NCBI RefSeq assembly: GCF_001297705.1
Contig: NZ_LIRF01000005.1
Location: 310,001-374,000, forward strand
DNA length: 64,000 nucleotides
Source: Chryseobacterium sp. ERMR1:04
Lineage (GTDB): Bacteria; Bacteroidota; Bacteroidia; Flavobacteriales; Weeksellaceae
Reading direction: 5' to 3'
In this document: piece by piece, positions 44,901 through 54,311 of the stretch
How the letters are laid out: each line of letters opens with the position of its first letter
How positions within the stretch are numbered: position 1 is the stretch's first letter
Program-made: the position numbers and the translations under genes
The notes under the pieces: generated by a model
The model's database searches: none
What the model was told of the DNA's origin: nothing
What the model saw: only the letters and a program-made list of their open reading frames with translations

Positions 44901-46410
44901 ATGTTGTCGTGATATTATTAACAGCAATATTGGCAGGCGGTACGTTGGTGCAGGGTGATAAAACTGTACCCACTAACTGAATTCTTGGTAATGTAGTATA
45001 TCTACTGGTAGCAGTAGGAGGATTGGCAGGATCAGGATTTATTGTTGTGTTATAATAAATCATCCCTCGGTTGGTTCCCGCAGTATAGCTTCCCCAATTG
45101 GCAGTACATGATGTTCCTGGTGAGTTTTCATCAACACCAATTACAACATTGCTCACGCCATCCCATAGAAAAGGAGTGGTTAATGGGATATTGACCCAAG
45201 TCCCTGCTGTCATGGTAGGTAAAGTCCCTGAATACACCTGGGTTAAAGAGGTAGGAGGTACCCAACTTGAAGTTGTTGCAAAATCTGTTTGGGCGGTATT
45301 TCCCATATAAACAACCCATTGGTTATAATTAGCCTGTATCGTTCCTGTAGTCGCTACAAAAAATTTTATAGAGGTTATGTAATTATTGTTTCCAACTGCT
45401 CCGGCAATTTCTGGAGCAAAATAAATCTGCTGTGAATAATTTAGCCCTGAGCAAGAATAAACAGGCAAAAATGCATTTGTAGCATTTCCTCCTCCAATTT
45501 GTCCAGGAGTAAAAGGTATGCCTACTACCCATGGAGATTTATTGGTAGCTGAACAAACCGATCTTACCCACCAATAATAGGTTGTTCCTGGAACAAGCGG
45601 CGTTAAGTTGGCGTTGGTTCCTGGGTTTGCCGTACCTACAGTAGATGCAATAGGGGGAATATTTGTTGTGTTGTAATAATATTCATATCCATTGGCAGGA
45701 GCAGGTGCTGGCGCAGCAGGTGCCGCCCAATTGATGGTTCCCGATGTAGGAATGATATTGGTTACAGGTAAAGTTGTTGGTTCAAAACACGAAGGGGCCT
45801 GGATGACTTGTACTTCGTCTATCAAGATGTCATCATAAAAATCACCTCCTGCTGCTACATCTTTATCAACGGTGAATTTTAATTGAATGGTAGTTCCTAC
45901 GTAGCTTGCAGCTAAAAGAATTCCTACTGTTCTCCATTCTGGATTACTGGTATTGCTTGCCCAAATTTGAACCCATCCGGTACCATTATTCACCTCAAGT
46001 TTTAGCTGATTGGGCTCGGCAAGAGGTACAGTTCCGTTAAGTGCGGTTAAATGATCTTTAAACCATTCAAATTTTACATAAGGATTTGTTAATCCTGTCA
46101 GGTTAATTTGTGGACTGAGCAATTCAACAGTATGTTCATTGTCAAGTGGGGTAGAGGCATCTACCCATGCAAAGGTTCCTGCGGGTTTTCCTCCATTTCC
46201 CGTGGCTCCATATCCTGCGGCTCCCGTAAATTTCCATTTTACATTAGCGTTGGTAGACGTGGAAGTAGGATTCTGGTTTACCCAGCATGTGGGAAGAGTC
46301 CCAGTGCTAAACGACTGTAAAAAGGGAACCGGAACAGGGTTGCATATTTGTCCTGAGAGAATCGACGTAAAGGACAGTAAAAAACTGATAATTAGTAAAG
46401 TTTTTCTCAT
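41905..46410 (-). CDS. T9SS type A secreted protein with Fn3 and GEVEDY modules
   Basis: From the ATG at 46410 the product is 1501 residues and opens MRKTLLIISFLLSFTSILSGQ, a signal peptide; an ATG at 46446 would add 12 residues before it. An N-terminal lectin-like/choice-of-anchor region is followed by about six fibronectin type III repeats (units such as PPANIAVNNITTTSATVSW) and three ~140-residue modules ending in GEVEDY(Y/A/T)V. The last ~75 residues (ILIYPNPVSTTLYV ... GVYIIEIEDVQG) form the type A T9SS sorting signal. No protease or hydrolase site is visible. It is a large, repetitive, surface-exposed protein, likely an adhesin. Confidence 0.88.
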   Translation of the reverse strand: MRKTLLIISFLLSFTSILSGQICNPVPVPFLQSFSTGTLPTCWVNQNPTSTSTNANVKWKFTGAAGYGATGNGGKPAGTFAWVDASTPLDNEHTVELLSPQINLTGLTNPYVKFEWFKDHLTALNGTVPLAEPNQLKLEVNNGTGWVQIWASNTSNPEWRTVGILLAASYVGTTIQLKFTVDKDVAAGGDFYDDILIDEVQVIQAPSCFEPTTLPVTNIIPTSGTINWAAPAAPAPAPANGYEYYYNTTNIPPIASTVGTANPGTNANLTPLVPGTTYYWWVRSVCSATNKSPWVVGIPFTPGQIGGGNATNAFLPVYSCSGLNYSQQIYFAPEIAGAVGNNNYITSIKFFVATTGTIQANYNQWVVYMGNTAQTDFATTSSWVPPTSLTQVYSGTLPTMTAGTWVNIPLTTPFLWDGVSNVVIGVDENSPGTSCTANWGSYTAGTNRGMIYYNTTINPDPANPPTATSRYTTLPRIQLVGTVLSPCTNVPPANIAVNNITTTSATVSWTPTANATYVVMYRSLPSGVWQTINVTTPFTNNITLPGLLESTQYEVKVATVCGTQGAFSPVTTFTTPALTYCNSGTATVTNGYISNITMIGSNVPLTSNNSGPTTYTDYSLDPTKTITLLRNSTNNVLSVGRSISSGTYSTNAWIDFNGDGIFNNTPSTTPGGERIMNLGYTSTTPVTANFGVPANAYTGTSKIKMRVIVYALTPTDACSVLTSNGEVEDYYVKFIDLQPCTTVPPTNIAVNNITHNTAYVSWLPTANATYVIRWRQGITGAWLPTAAGLTLPAGQSFHTIPGLIEQTAYQVQVATICGGTQGAFSPSVNFTTLPLTYCNMSGTGTNDHISNVKVTPINFPIMDNTSVQTNYMNYVTPATLINLEIGSIGNQLSVSKAWTGTTSADAVYAWIDWDRNGVFTDAERIMISASSTTTPVTAAFDVPTTGIYTGPLTTTMRIALKRGSAPVICVDPANGEVEDYAVKLRPCNNTTPGAPTFNAITHNSVAINWAVVTNNNAFILEYRAITIPASGWITLNPSVLAGNPPLTINGLLPATTYEVRIAAVCGNTPGTYTAIKTFTTRCDPTPPNVTISNITSTSAVVTWNPIVPNATYILQWREVGTILWNTPTVPQPPANSYTITNLSSFKTYEVQVANICVGETNPNQWSNPKTFTTTRICELPPPGLTIHNLTPTTAEVVWDAFPGATYVLRYRKVGIPSWTDISVNTNTYTLTGLLELTKYEMQVANVCSGNPPNFTALYYFITPTVVYCQMTSANSATEYISKVTAKPNGKPEMINESLASNYSDFTGNSLKFIELIQGSTGNKIIIDKNLNSGAKAGVAVWIDFNRNGYFDINERIMADGPNTNPTATTTFTVPNDAFISLTDYHYVVMRVAMGKDEIPVNCVSFPNGEVEDYTVRISKEKVPNSVNQTDILIYPNPVSTTLYVKNISRKANYKIYSAVGRLVSTGLILNNTINVSNLIKGVYIIEIEDVQGSVQKKFIKE

Positions 46411-47139
46411 ATGATGATAGGTTAAGTATGTTTTAATTAAATGCATTATGAAACCTTTGTAATCGATATAAGGGTTTCATATGATGACTTTTTTCTAACA
46501 CGATAAAAGGGTAAATGTTTTTACATAGGATAAGGTTTCTAAGGTTAACTCTTCTTAATTTAATCAATAAATAGTGAAATAAAAATCATGCATACGTATC
46601 CCAAATTTGAGGTGACTCATCATTTTAATTATTTATTGATTGTTGAGCTGATTTAATTCAGATCTTTCATATTAAATCTTTTATAAAAATTTGATTTTTA
46701 AGACGAGATAAAATACGAATTTGGTAATTTTTGAATTTGGTCATGATTTTCACGAGCCTTCTTTTGTTTTTCATGTTTTTTACTTCATATTAGGTTTGTT
46801 TTAGATGGTTTTCAACTTTTTTCTTTGCTTTTTTTCTCTTTTCGAAAATCAGCGATTATATTTTAATTAAAAAAAACGAATGGCCATACTGTAATCAGTA
46901 CAACCATTAGAATTGGAATATGGGTTATTTTTTAAGCAACTTTGCGGGTAAACAATTGTTACTCATTTCTTGATAGCTAGTTTTTAATATTTTGTTACGA
47001 AATTTTATCATTTATGCAATACTTTTTCTAAACATGGTATGAATATTAATATAGTTGTAAAAATAATTTAATAATATTTTAATATTACTACACTTTTGTG
47101 TAGTTTTGAAGTCAACCAGTAACAGATAATTATAAATAC
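46411..47139. other. Divergent intergenic region with a dyad at 46448-46480
   Basis: No gene is supported in these 729 bases. Immediately upstream of the T9SS type A gene is an interrupted palindrome with arms ATGAAACC (46448-46455) and GGTTTCAT (46473-46480), centred on ATCGAT. It could be an operator or a leader hairpin. The rest is AT-rich spacer before the LuxR-type gene. Confidence 0.4.
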
Positions 47140-47898
47140 ATGAATGACATTGCAAATTCACTTTGGGTTGAAAATACTTCACCTTTCCTTGAATCGGGAG
47201 AACAAAATGCTTCGGAAAAATATTTGGAGGCGCTCAAAGGGTTGGCAAGAATAAGCTTTGGATGTGTTTTTATCATGGATTTTGTTAATGAAAAAATTGA
47301 ATTTCTTTCAGAAAATCCCTCTCTTTTTTCAGGACTACGATCTGACGAGGTAGAAAAGTTAGGGTATGATTTTTATCGAAAGTTCACAAAAACGGAAGAT
47401 CTTAAAGTATTAATGAAGGTAGCGAATGTAGGGTTTAAATTTTTTGAATGTTTATCTCTTGAAGAGAAAAAAAACTATAACATTACCTATGATTTCCATA
47501 TAACAAATGCGAGCAATATTGATGTATTGATCAATCATAAAATGACTCCGATAGAACTCTCTGAAAATGGTGAGGTTTCTAAAGTAGTGTGTTTGGTTTC
47601 TTACTCACAGAACCAAACTGCAGGGAATATTTGCATACAATCCAATACTTCTGAAACCTATTGGACTTATAATCTTTTGACCGGCAAATGGAAGGAAGAA
47701 CATAAAGTCACCTTAAAAATAAGAGAAATTGAAATCATAAGATTTTATCTTCAAGGGTTGAAAATAGAAGAAATTGCCAAACGATTATATCTCTCACCAG
47801 ACACGGTTAAATTTCACCGTCGTAAACTGTTTGAAAAAATAGGAGTAAATAATATAACAGAAGCGATATCTTATGTTGTTGTAAATAAGCTGATTTAG
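47140..47898 (+). CDS. LuxR-type helix-turn-helix regulator
   Basis: The 252-residue protein has an N-terminal sensor-like region (about 25-170, possibly PAS-like) and a C-terminal LuxR/GerE DNA-binding domain (about 190-250: LKIREIEIIRFYLQGLKIEE followed by IAKRLYLSPDTVKFHRRKLF). This arrangement is common in Flavobacteriia. It has no phospho-receiver Asp that I can identify. It is divergent from the T9SS genes and upstream of the efflux genes, and could control either; position alone does not decide. Confidence 0.8.
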   Translation: MNDIANSLWVENTSPFLESGEQNASEKYLEALKGLARISFGCVFIMDFVNEKIEFLSENPSLFSGLRSDEVEKLGYDFYRKFTKTEDLKVLMKVANVGFKFFECLSLEEKKNYNITYDFHITNASNIDVLINHKMTPIELSENGEVSKVVCLVSYSQNQTAGNICIQSNTSETYWTYNLLTGKWKEEHKVTLKIREIEIIRFYLQGLKIEEIAKRLYLSPDTVKFHRRKLFEKIGVNNITEAISYVVVNKLI

Positions 47899-48054
47899 TT
47901 GAGATTGGATATGAATTATTTTAATAGCGATACTCAGTTTTTTAATATAGGCGAACTAACCTCTCTAATTTTTCAGCGCATTGAAACCCAATGCCCAAGC
48001 GTCAATCACCCGTTTTATTAACAAAAATTATTACGCCCAAGAAAAATTAAGCCT

Positions 48055-48062
48055 TATCTTTG
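48055..48062 (+). promoter_or_regulatory. Candidate -7 promoter box for the efflux operon
   Basis: TATCTTTG is an exact match to the Bacteroidota -7 consensus TAnnTTTG. No good -33 TTTG lies at the expected distance. It is 6 bases before the ATG at 48068, so if it is used, either the first gene is leaderless or its start lies further downstream. Confidence 0.35.
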
Positions 48063-48067
48063 CGGCC

Positions 48068-48430
48068 ATGTTGAGGTGGTTTTCCATATTATGTTCGATG
48101 ACTTATATACTAGCAACAACCAATGTTGCGGAGGTGTTGAAGGTTCCTGTCTTTATAGAACATCTGATGGAATATGAAGGGAATTTTATGGAGTTCATGG
48201 TAGAGCACTATGATAACCACAAACCTGACTCTGATTGGAATACAGACCAAAAACTTCCATTTATTAATCCTCCCGTTGTGTTAATGATTCATGCACAGCT
48301 TCCTCAAATTACTTTTCATTTCGAGCAAATCAAAGAATTTAAGGTTTCTCAAAAAACTACGAGTTATCAGGAAAAAGACTTTTCCAATACCTATCTTTCA
48401 CGGATTTTCCAGCCGCCACGGTTTTGTTAA
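48068..48430 (+). CDS. Small exported protein upstream of the RND efflux genes
   Basis: From the ATG at 48068 the product is 120 residues: a hydrophobic start (MLRWFSILCSMTYILATTNV) followed by FIEHLMEYEGNFMEFMVEHY and a C-terminal half rich in His, Gln and Phe. A longer frame from 47981 adds 29 residues before the hydrophobic stretch. Short proteins with this EHxxxYxxxFxxFxxxHY pattern precede heavy-metal RND genes in many Flavobacteriia, and a periplasmic metal-linked role is possible but unproven. Confidence 0.65.
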   Translation: MLRWFSILCSMTYILATTNVAEVLKVPVFIEHLMEYEGNFMEFMVEHYDNHKPDSDWNTDQKLPFINPPVVLMIHAQLPQITFHFEQIKEFKVSQKTTSYQEKDFSNTYLSRIFQPPRFC

Positions 48431-48512
48431 TTGATGCAAATTAAAAATTAATGCTTTAAGATTTTCTCTTAAGGCGGTCATTTCTTGTTAATTATCAATT
48501 AATCAATTTTTC

Positions 48513-51500
48513 ATGTTAAATAAAATTATTGAGTTTTCTGTAAAGAATAAACTCATTATCGGCCTTTTTACCATAGGGCTCATTCTGCTTGGGATCTATG
48601 AAACCACAAAACTTCCTATTGATGCACAGCCGGATATTACGAATAACCAAGTTCAGGTAATTACGGTTGCATCTTCTTACGGAGCTGCAGACATTGAACG
48701 GTTGGTCACTTTTCCTATTGAGCAGGCAACCAGCAATATTAGTGGGATAACAGAATTACGAAGTTTCTCACGATTCGGATTGTCTTTGGTGACCGTTGTT
48801 TTTGATGATGATACCGATGTGTATTGGGCTCGTCAACAGGTGCAGGAACGTCTGCAATTGGTTCAGGAAAATATCCCTGAAGGAATCGGAAAGCCGGAAT
48901 TAGGACCAATTTCGTCAGGTTTAGGAGAGATTTTTCAATACGTTGTTCGAGCCAAAAAAGGATACGAAAATGTATATGATGAAACTGAACTCAGAACAAT
49001 TCAGGATTGGGTAATTCGTCGTCAGTTGTTGGGGACAAAAGGGGTTGCCGATGTCAGCAGTTTTGGAGGGAAATTAAAACAATACGAAATTGCCATTAAT
49101 CCTAATAAACTTCAGGCTTTTAATATCAATATAAACGATGTTTTTGATGCGTTGGAAAAAAACAATCAAAATACGGGTGGAGCCTATATTGAAAAGAAAG
49201 AAACTGTTCTTTTTATCCGAAGTGAAGGATTATTGGAAAGTTCAGAAGATATAGGAAATATTCAGGTTTCCAATACAAAAGAAGGAATTCCTGTACATAT
49301 CAAAGATGTAGCAGACGTAAAAATAGGTTTTGCCACGATATATGGCGCCATGACTTTTAATGATACAGGCGAAGTTTCTGGAGCTATTGTTTTGATGTTG
49401 AAAGGAGAAAATGCCAATGAAGTTATTGGAAATATCAAACAGAGATTAGACAAGATCCAGGAATCTTTACCGGAAGGAGTGGTGATTGAGCCGTTTTTAG
49501 ACCGAGCAAAAATGGTCAATAATACCATCAGTACCGTAAAAACCAATTTAATGGAAGGGGCGTTGATCGTGGTTTTCATTTTGGTTCTTTTCCTTGGGAA
49601 TTTCAGAGCAGGATTATTGGTGGCTTCCGTAATTCCTTTGGCAATGCTTTTTGCCATTATTATGATGAATATTTTCGGGGTCGGAGGGAATTTAATGAGT
49701 CTTGGTGCGTTAGATTTCGGATTGATTGTAGATGGCGCCGTAATCATTGTTGAAGCAGTTTTACATCAGTTGGCTCACAAAAAACATTTCGGGAAAGACA
49801 ATATGCTTTCTAAAAAAGAAATGGACGAGCAAGTTTCCAGCTCTGCTACAAAAATGGTAAACAGTGCCGTGTTTGGTCAAATTATTATTTTAATTGTTTA
49901 CCTCCCGATTTTTACACTTCAGGGGATTGAAGGAAAGATGTTTAAGCCAATGGCACAAACGGTTGCTTTTGCATTGGTTGGCGCATTTTTATTATCACTG
50001 ACTTACATTCCGATGATGAGTTCATTGGTACTGAGCAGAAAGAAAAAAGTAAAAGATAACCTTTCAGATAAAGTGATGACGAAGGTGGAAATTGGTCATC
50101 AGAAACTATTAATGAAAGCGTTAAAGTTTAGAAAAACAATCATTATAGCCGTTGTTATTCTTTTTGCCGGAGCTGTTTTGGTACTTTCAAGAATGGGAGG
50201 AGAATTTATTCCCTCATTAGAAGAAGGAGATTTTGCAGTTGAAATGCGTATTCTCCAGGGAAGTAATATCAATGAGACCAAAAAAGTAACTACCGAAGCT
50301 GCGAAAATCCTTTTAAAGCAATTTCCGGAAGTTCAAAAAGTAGTTACCAAAATCGGAAGTGCAGAAATTCCAACCGAACCAATGCCGATGGATGCAGGCG
50401 ATATGATTATTGTTTTAAAGCCTAAAAAAGAGTGGACTTCCGCAAAATCATTCCCCGAACTTTCAGAAAAAATGAGTACTGCTTTAAAGGTGATTCCGGG
50501 GTTGACAACAGGTTTTCAATTTCCTGTTCAGATGCGTTTTAATGAATTAATGACGGGCGCAAGACAGGATGTGGTTTGTAAAATTTATGGTGAAGATTTA
50601 GACAGTCTGGCTACGTATGCGAAAAAGCTGGGTGGAATTATCAATACGGTAAAAGGTGCTCAGGATTTATATTTGGAGCCTGTAGTAGGCGCTCCGCAAG
50701 TAGTGATTAATTATAACCGTTCCGAACTTTCCCGTCACAATATTTCCGTTGCAGAGATCAATAGAGTGATCAATATGGCTTTTGCCGGACAAACCGCAGG
50801 GGCTTTGTATGAAGGAGAACGAAAATTTGATGTGGTGGTAAGAATGGATAGTGAACATAAAAAAGACATCACAAGCATTCAGAATGTATTGGTTCCGACT
50901 CCAAATGGCGAACAGATTCCTTTGTCACAATTGGCAAATGTAGAATTAAAAGAAAGTCCAAATCAGATTCAGAGAGAAGACACCAAAAGACGAATTGTTG
51001 TAGGTTTCAATGTGCGCGGCAGAGATGTTCAGAGTATTGTAGAAGACCTTCAGCAAAAGGTAAATAAAGATTTGAAATTATCTGCAGGCTACACGATTTC
51101 TTATGGTGGAGCTTTTGAAAATTTAAATGAAGCCAAAGCCAGATTAGGAATTGCGGTTCCGATTTCATTGGTGATGATTTTCTTGTTGTTGTTTTTTGCT
51201 TTCGGTTCTGTAAAACATAGTTTGTTGATTTACACGGCGATTCCATTATCGGCCATCGGAGGCGTTTATTTTCTGGCGTTGAGAGGAATGCCTTTCAGCA
51301 TTAGTGCCGGAGTTGGATTTATCGCTCTTTTCGGCGTTGCGGTTTTAAACGGAATTGTTTTGATCTCAGAATTTAACCGACTGAAAAAAGACGGAATAAA
51401 AAATACAAGCAGAATTGTTTTAATAGGAACAAGAATCCGTCTTCGTCCGGTTTTAATGACAGCCTTTGTAGCTTCATTAGGATTTCTACCGATGGCATTG

Positions 51501-51671
51501 AGCGATGGCGCAGGTGCCGAAGTGCAGCGACCTTTAGCCACTGTGGTTATTGGAGGCTTAATGTTGGCCACTCTTTTAACCTTGTTTGTTTTACCTATTC
51601 TTTACGTCCTGTTTGAAAGGGTCAGTAAAAAGAAAAAATTCAATAAAACAGCGTCAATGGCTAAACCTTAG
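48513..51671 (+). CDS. CusA/CzcA family heavy-metal RND transporter
   Basis: This 1052-residue inner-membrane pump of the RND superfamily has twelve membrane segments in the usual 1+5+1+5 pattern and two large periplasmic loops. The heavy-metal subfamily motif is seen in DFGLIVDGAVIIVE (about 403-416). It exports metal ions from the periplasm using the proton gradient, together with the adaptor and outer-membrane proteins encoded just downstream. Whether the substrate is Cu/Ag or Zn/Co/Cd cannot be decided here; the N-terminal KLPIDAQPDITNNQVQV is shared by both. Length is normal. Confidence 0.93.
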   Translation: MLNKIIEFSVKNKLIIGLFTIGLILLGIYETTKLPIDAQPDITNNQVQVITVASSYGAADIERLVTFPIEQATSNISGITELRSFSRFGLSLVTVVFDDDTDVYWARQQVQERLQLVQENIPEGIGKPELGPISSGLGEIFQYVVRAKKGYENVYDETELRTIQDWVIRRQLLGTKGVADVSSFGGKLKQYEIAINPNKLQAFNININDVFDALEKNNQNTGGAYIEKKETVLFIRSEGLLESSEDIGNIQVSNTKEGIPVHIKDVADVKIGFATIYGAMTFNDTGEVSGAIVLMLKGENANEVIGNIKQRLDKIQESLPEGVVIEPFLDRAKMVNNTISTVKTNLMEGALIVVFILVLFLGNFRAGLLVASVIPLAMLFAIIMMNIFGVGGNLMSLGALDFGLIVDGAVIIVEAVLHQLAHKKHFGKDNMLSKKEMDEQVSSSATKMVNSAVFGQIIILIVYLPIFTLQGIEGKMFKPMAQTVAFALVGAFLLSLTYIPMMSSLVLSRKKKVKDNLSDKVMTKVEIGHQKLLMKALKFRKTIIIAVVILFAGAVLVLSRMGGEFIPSLEEGDFAVEMRILQGSNINETKKVTTEAAKILLKQFPEVQKVVTKIGSAEIPTEPMPMDAGDMIIVLKPKKEWTSAKSFPELSEKMSTALKVIPGLTTGFQFPVQMRFNELMTGARQDVVCKIYGEDLDSLATYAKKLGGIINTVKGAQDLYLEPVVGAPQVVINYNRSELSRHNISVAEINRVINMAFAGQTAGALYEGERKFDVVVRMDSEHKKDITSIQNVLVPTPNGEQIPLSQLANVELKESPNQIQREDTKRRIVVGFNVRGRDVQSIVEDLQQKVNKDLKLSAGYTISYGGAFENLNEAKARLGIAVPISLVMIFLLLFFAFGSVKHSLLIYTAIPLSAIGGVYFLALRGMPFSISAGVGFIALFGVAVLNGIVLISEFNRLKKDGIKNTSRIVLIGTRIRLRPVLMTAFVASLGFLPMALSDGAGAEVQRPLATVVIGGLMLATLLTLFVLPILYVLFERVSKKKKFNKTASMAKP

Positions 51672-51744
51672 TTTTTTAACTAACGGAAAATACATTCTCA
51701 ATACATAAAATCTTAGCGCCTATCGCGTTTAAAATCTATATACA

Positions 51745-52953
51745 ATGAAATTATTAAATCATCATAAAAAACTAACAGCATTTCTATTTCTTATTTCGTT
51801 AGGAAGGGTAAATGCTCAGGAAAATATTACGTATGAACAAGCGCTGGAACAAGCTTTTCAATACAACGGAAGTCTTAGAAATTCAAAATTAGTATCAGAA
51901 TATCAAGAGAAACTAAAGGCAAGCTATCTGGATATTCCTCAAACAGAAGTGAACGCAGGTTTTGGGCAGATTCAGGGTGAGGAAACAGACAATTCTTTTT
52001 CAATTACCCAACGATTTAGTTTTCCGACGGTGTATTCCAAAAGAAAACAAATGCTGGATGCAGAATGGAGTGCAAGTATTATAAATCAAAATCTTACAAA
52101 ATCTCAATTGACCAAACAGGTTTCAGAGGTTTTTTACAGAATACTGATTCTTCAGGAAAAGAAAAAAGTTATTGATTACATCAGCAAATTGTATGGCAGT
52201 TTTGCAGATAAAGCAAGTTTAAGACTGAAAAAAGGTGAGGCTAATATTTTAGAAGAATCTACCGCAGAAATTCAGAGAGAGCAGGCGATATCTCAATTGA
52301 ATATGCTTGAAAATGACTTGGATATTGCGAAACTTCAGCTTCAGTTATTGCTGCAATCTGAGCAGGAATATCAACCGATTTCGGATCAATCTATTATCAA
52401 TATTGATCTTCAGGTTTCAGAGGAAAAGATCAAACAACATCCTGAATTACAATATTTAAATCAGCAAATTAAAGTCAACGAAGCAGAAGCGCAGCTTGAA
52501 AAATCTAAACTTCTTCCGGATATTCTGGTTGGGTATACGAATCAGAGTATGAAAAATATTAGCAGCAATCGTTTTAATTCAGTACAAATCGGGGTTGGAA
52601 TTCCTTTGTTTACGAAAGGGCAACGAGCGTTGGCAAAAGCTATCCAAACGAAGGTTGCTATTGCGGAGAATGAATATCAACGAAAAGAGGTTGAACTTAA
52701 AAACAGATTAAAACAGCAGGTTAATAATTATACCAATCAATTGAAGATTGTTGAAAATTACGAGCAAAAACAATTGCCAAAATCTGAAATAATTTTAAAA
52801 ACCGCACAAAAGCAAATGGAAGTTGGAGAGATTGATTATCTGAATTGGGTAATTCTTACGAATCAGGCGGTAAAAACAAAGGTAGATTATATCGATAATC
52901 TGGAAAGGCTCAACCAAATCGGAGCGGAACTTAATTTCTTAATTTCAAAATAA
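51745..52953 (+). CDS. TolC-like outer-membrane efflux protein
   Basis: This 402-residue outer-membrane factor has a signal peptide (about 1-25, ending GRVNA) and long alpha-helical repeats rich in Gln, Glu and Lys, as in the TolC/CusC family. ITYEQALEQAFQYNG (about 28-42) is the typical N-terminal helix. It would form the exit duct for the RND pump. The gene order pump, outer-membrane protein, adaptor is typical of Bacteroidota heavy-metal efflux operons; the downstream adaptor gene starts 7 bases after this stop. Confidence 0.9.
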   Translation: MKLLNHHKKLTAFLFLISLGRVNAQENITYEQALEQAFQYNGSLRNSKLVSEYQEKLKASYLDIPQTEVNAGFGQIQGEETDNSFSITQRFSFPTVYSKRKQMLDAEWSASIINQNLTKSQLTKQVSEVFYRILILQEKKKVIDYISKLYGSFADKASLRLKKGEANILEESTAEIQREQAISQLNMLENDLDIAKLQLQLLLQSEQEYQPISDQSIINIDLQVSEEKIKQHPELQYLNQQIKVNEAEAQLEKSKLLPDILVGYTNQSMKNISSNRFNSVQIGVGIPLFTKGQRALAKAIQTKVAIAENEYQRKEVELKNRLKQQVNNYTNQLKIVENYEQKQLPKSEIILKTAQKQMEVGEIDYLNWVILTNQAVKTKVDYIDNLERLNQIGAELNFLISK

Positions 52954-52960
52954 TACGAAA

Positions 52961-54112
52961 ATGTACCTCAAAAATATATCAATATATAGTTTAAGTGTAT
53001 GGTTGGCTTTATCTTCTTGTTCAGGAAAAAAAGAGGAAGAAAAAACAGTATATGAAAACAAAAAGTTTGCAAAAACAGAGCAAAATACGGTTCAATTATC
53101 TGAGAAACAGATTCAATCGGTTGGGTTAACCACTACGAACATTCAAAACAAAACCATGCAAAAATTGGTGCGTTTGAATGGTAAAGTAGAAATTGCGCCT
53201 TCTCATATCAGTTCTGTTTCCAGTATTATGGGCGGACATATCAAATCGATTAATGTCATCAACGGAAGTCATTTCAATAAAGGGCAGGTATTGGCAATAG
53301 TTGAAGATCCTCAGTTTATTCAGTTGCAGCAGGATTATTTGGTAACGAAGGCTCAATTGGAATCTGCAAGGTTGAATTTAAACCGTCAAAAAGATCTTAA
53401 TACCAGTAAAGCGAGTAGTGATAAAACCTTGCAAACCGCGCAGGCAGATTATTCTACCCTGAACGCGACGTTAAAAGGATTAGAAGAAAAATTGAGATTA
53501 ATCGGTATCAATGCAAAAGGATTGAGTACAGGAAATATTAGAAGCCGAATTAATGTGTATGCGCCTTTCAGTGGTTTTGTGAGCAAGATTTTAGTGAATA
53601 ACGGACAATACATTAATCCGTCTGATACGTTGTTTGAACTGATTAATCCGACGGGTTTATTGTTAGAATTAAAAGTTTTCGAAAACGATGTGGATGATGT
53701 GAAAATAGGGCAGGAGATTCTGGTCTACAATAATCAAAATACAGAACAAAAATCAAGTGCAAAAATTGTAAGCATGGTTCCGAATATTGAAAACGGAGGA
53801 GCTTCTATTGCGGTTGCCAGGCTTTCTTCCCCAAATCCTGATTTTATCAGAGGGATGTATATCAATGCTGAAGTGAGTGTGAACAGTAGATATACCTTAG
53901 GGTTACCAAATGAATCGGTAGTTTCTTTTGAAAATAAAAACTATGTTTTTGAAGACCTGGGAAATAGAAAGTATAAAATGATTCCTGTGACTATCGGAAT
54001 TTCAGATGACAGTTTTACAGAGATTCTGAAAGCCGATTATTTGAAAGATAAAAAAATCGTTCAAAAAGGAGCATACAGCCTTTTGATGTTGCTGAAAAAT
54101 AAAGCCGAATAA
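52961..54112 (+). CDS. HlyD/CusB family efflux adaptor lipoprotein
   Basis: The 383-residue periplasmic adaptor has a lipoprotein signal (MYLKNISIYSLSVWLALSSC, Cys20). The barrel-sandwich hybrid flanks a helical hairpin (about 120-165); GHIKSINVINGSHFNKGQVL and IRSRINVYAPFSGFVSKILV are the two lipoyl-like halves. It bridges the RND pump and the TolC-like protein. It lacks an obvious N-terminal metal-binding MxM site, so specificity stays open. It is the last gene of the operon and a terminator follows. Confidence 0.9.
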   Translation: MYLKNISIYSLSVWLALSSCSGKKEEEKTVYENKKFAKTEQNTVQLSEKQIQSVGLTTTNIQNKTMQKLVRLNGKVEIAPSHISSVSSIMGGHIKSINVINGSHFNKGQVLAIVEDPQFIQLQQDYLVTKAQLESARLNLNRQKDLNTSKASSDKTLQTAQADYSTLNATLKGLEEKLRLIGINAKGLSTGNIRSRINVYAPFSGFVSKILVNNGQYINPSDTLFELINPTGLLLELKVFENDVDDVKIGQEILVYNNQNTEQKSSAKIVSMVPNIENGGASIAVARLSSPNPDFIRGMYINAEVSVNSRYTLGLPNESVVSFENKNYVFEDLGNRKYKMIPVTIGISDDSFTEILKADYLKDKKIVQKGAYSLLMLLKNKAE

Positions 54113-54146
54113 AAAGAAACGTAAATCGTAATGATTAGATAATGAA

Positions 54147-54174
54147 GAAGTCCGGGAATTTTCTCGGGCTTCTT
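54147..54174 (+). terminator. Terminator of the efflux operon
   Basis: GAAGTCCGGGA (54147-54157) pairs with TCTCGGGCTTC (54162-54172 approximately) with two G-T pairs, followed by TTTTG. It lies 35 bases after the adaptor stop. Confidence 0.8.
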
Positions 54175-54311
54175 TTGTATAAGTGCAGAGAAAAATCGTT
54201 TATAATTTATTCGAAGATAATGCTTCGAGTTAAAAAGAGGAAAAGTATGAAAAACAGATAATTTTTCATAAAACTAAAAATAGGATTTCTTCCATTGGAT
54301 ACCTCAGGGTT

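Noticed and set aside
49262..49747. Long minus-strand frame inside the RND pump gene
   Set aside because: It is a shadow of the strongly conserved pump gene on the plus strand and lacks any family features.
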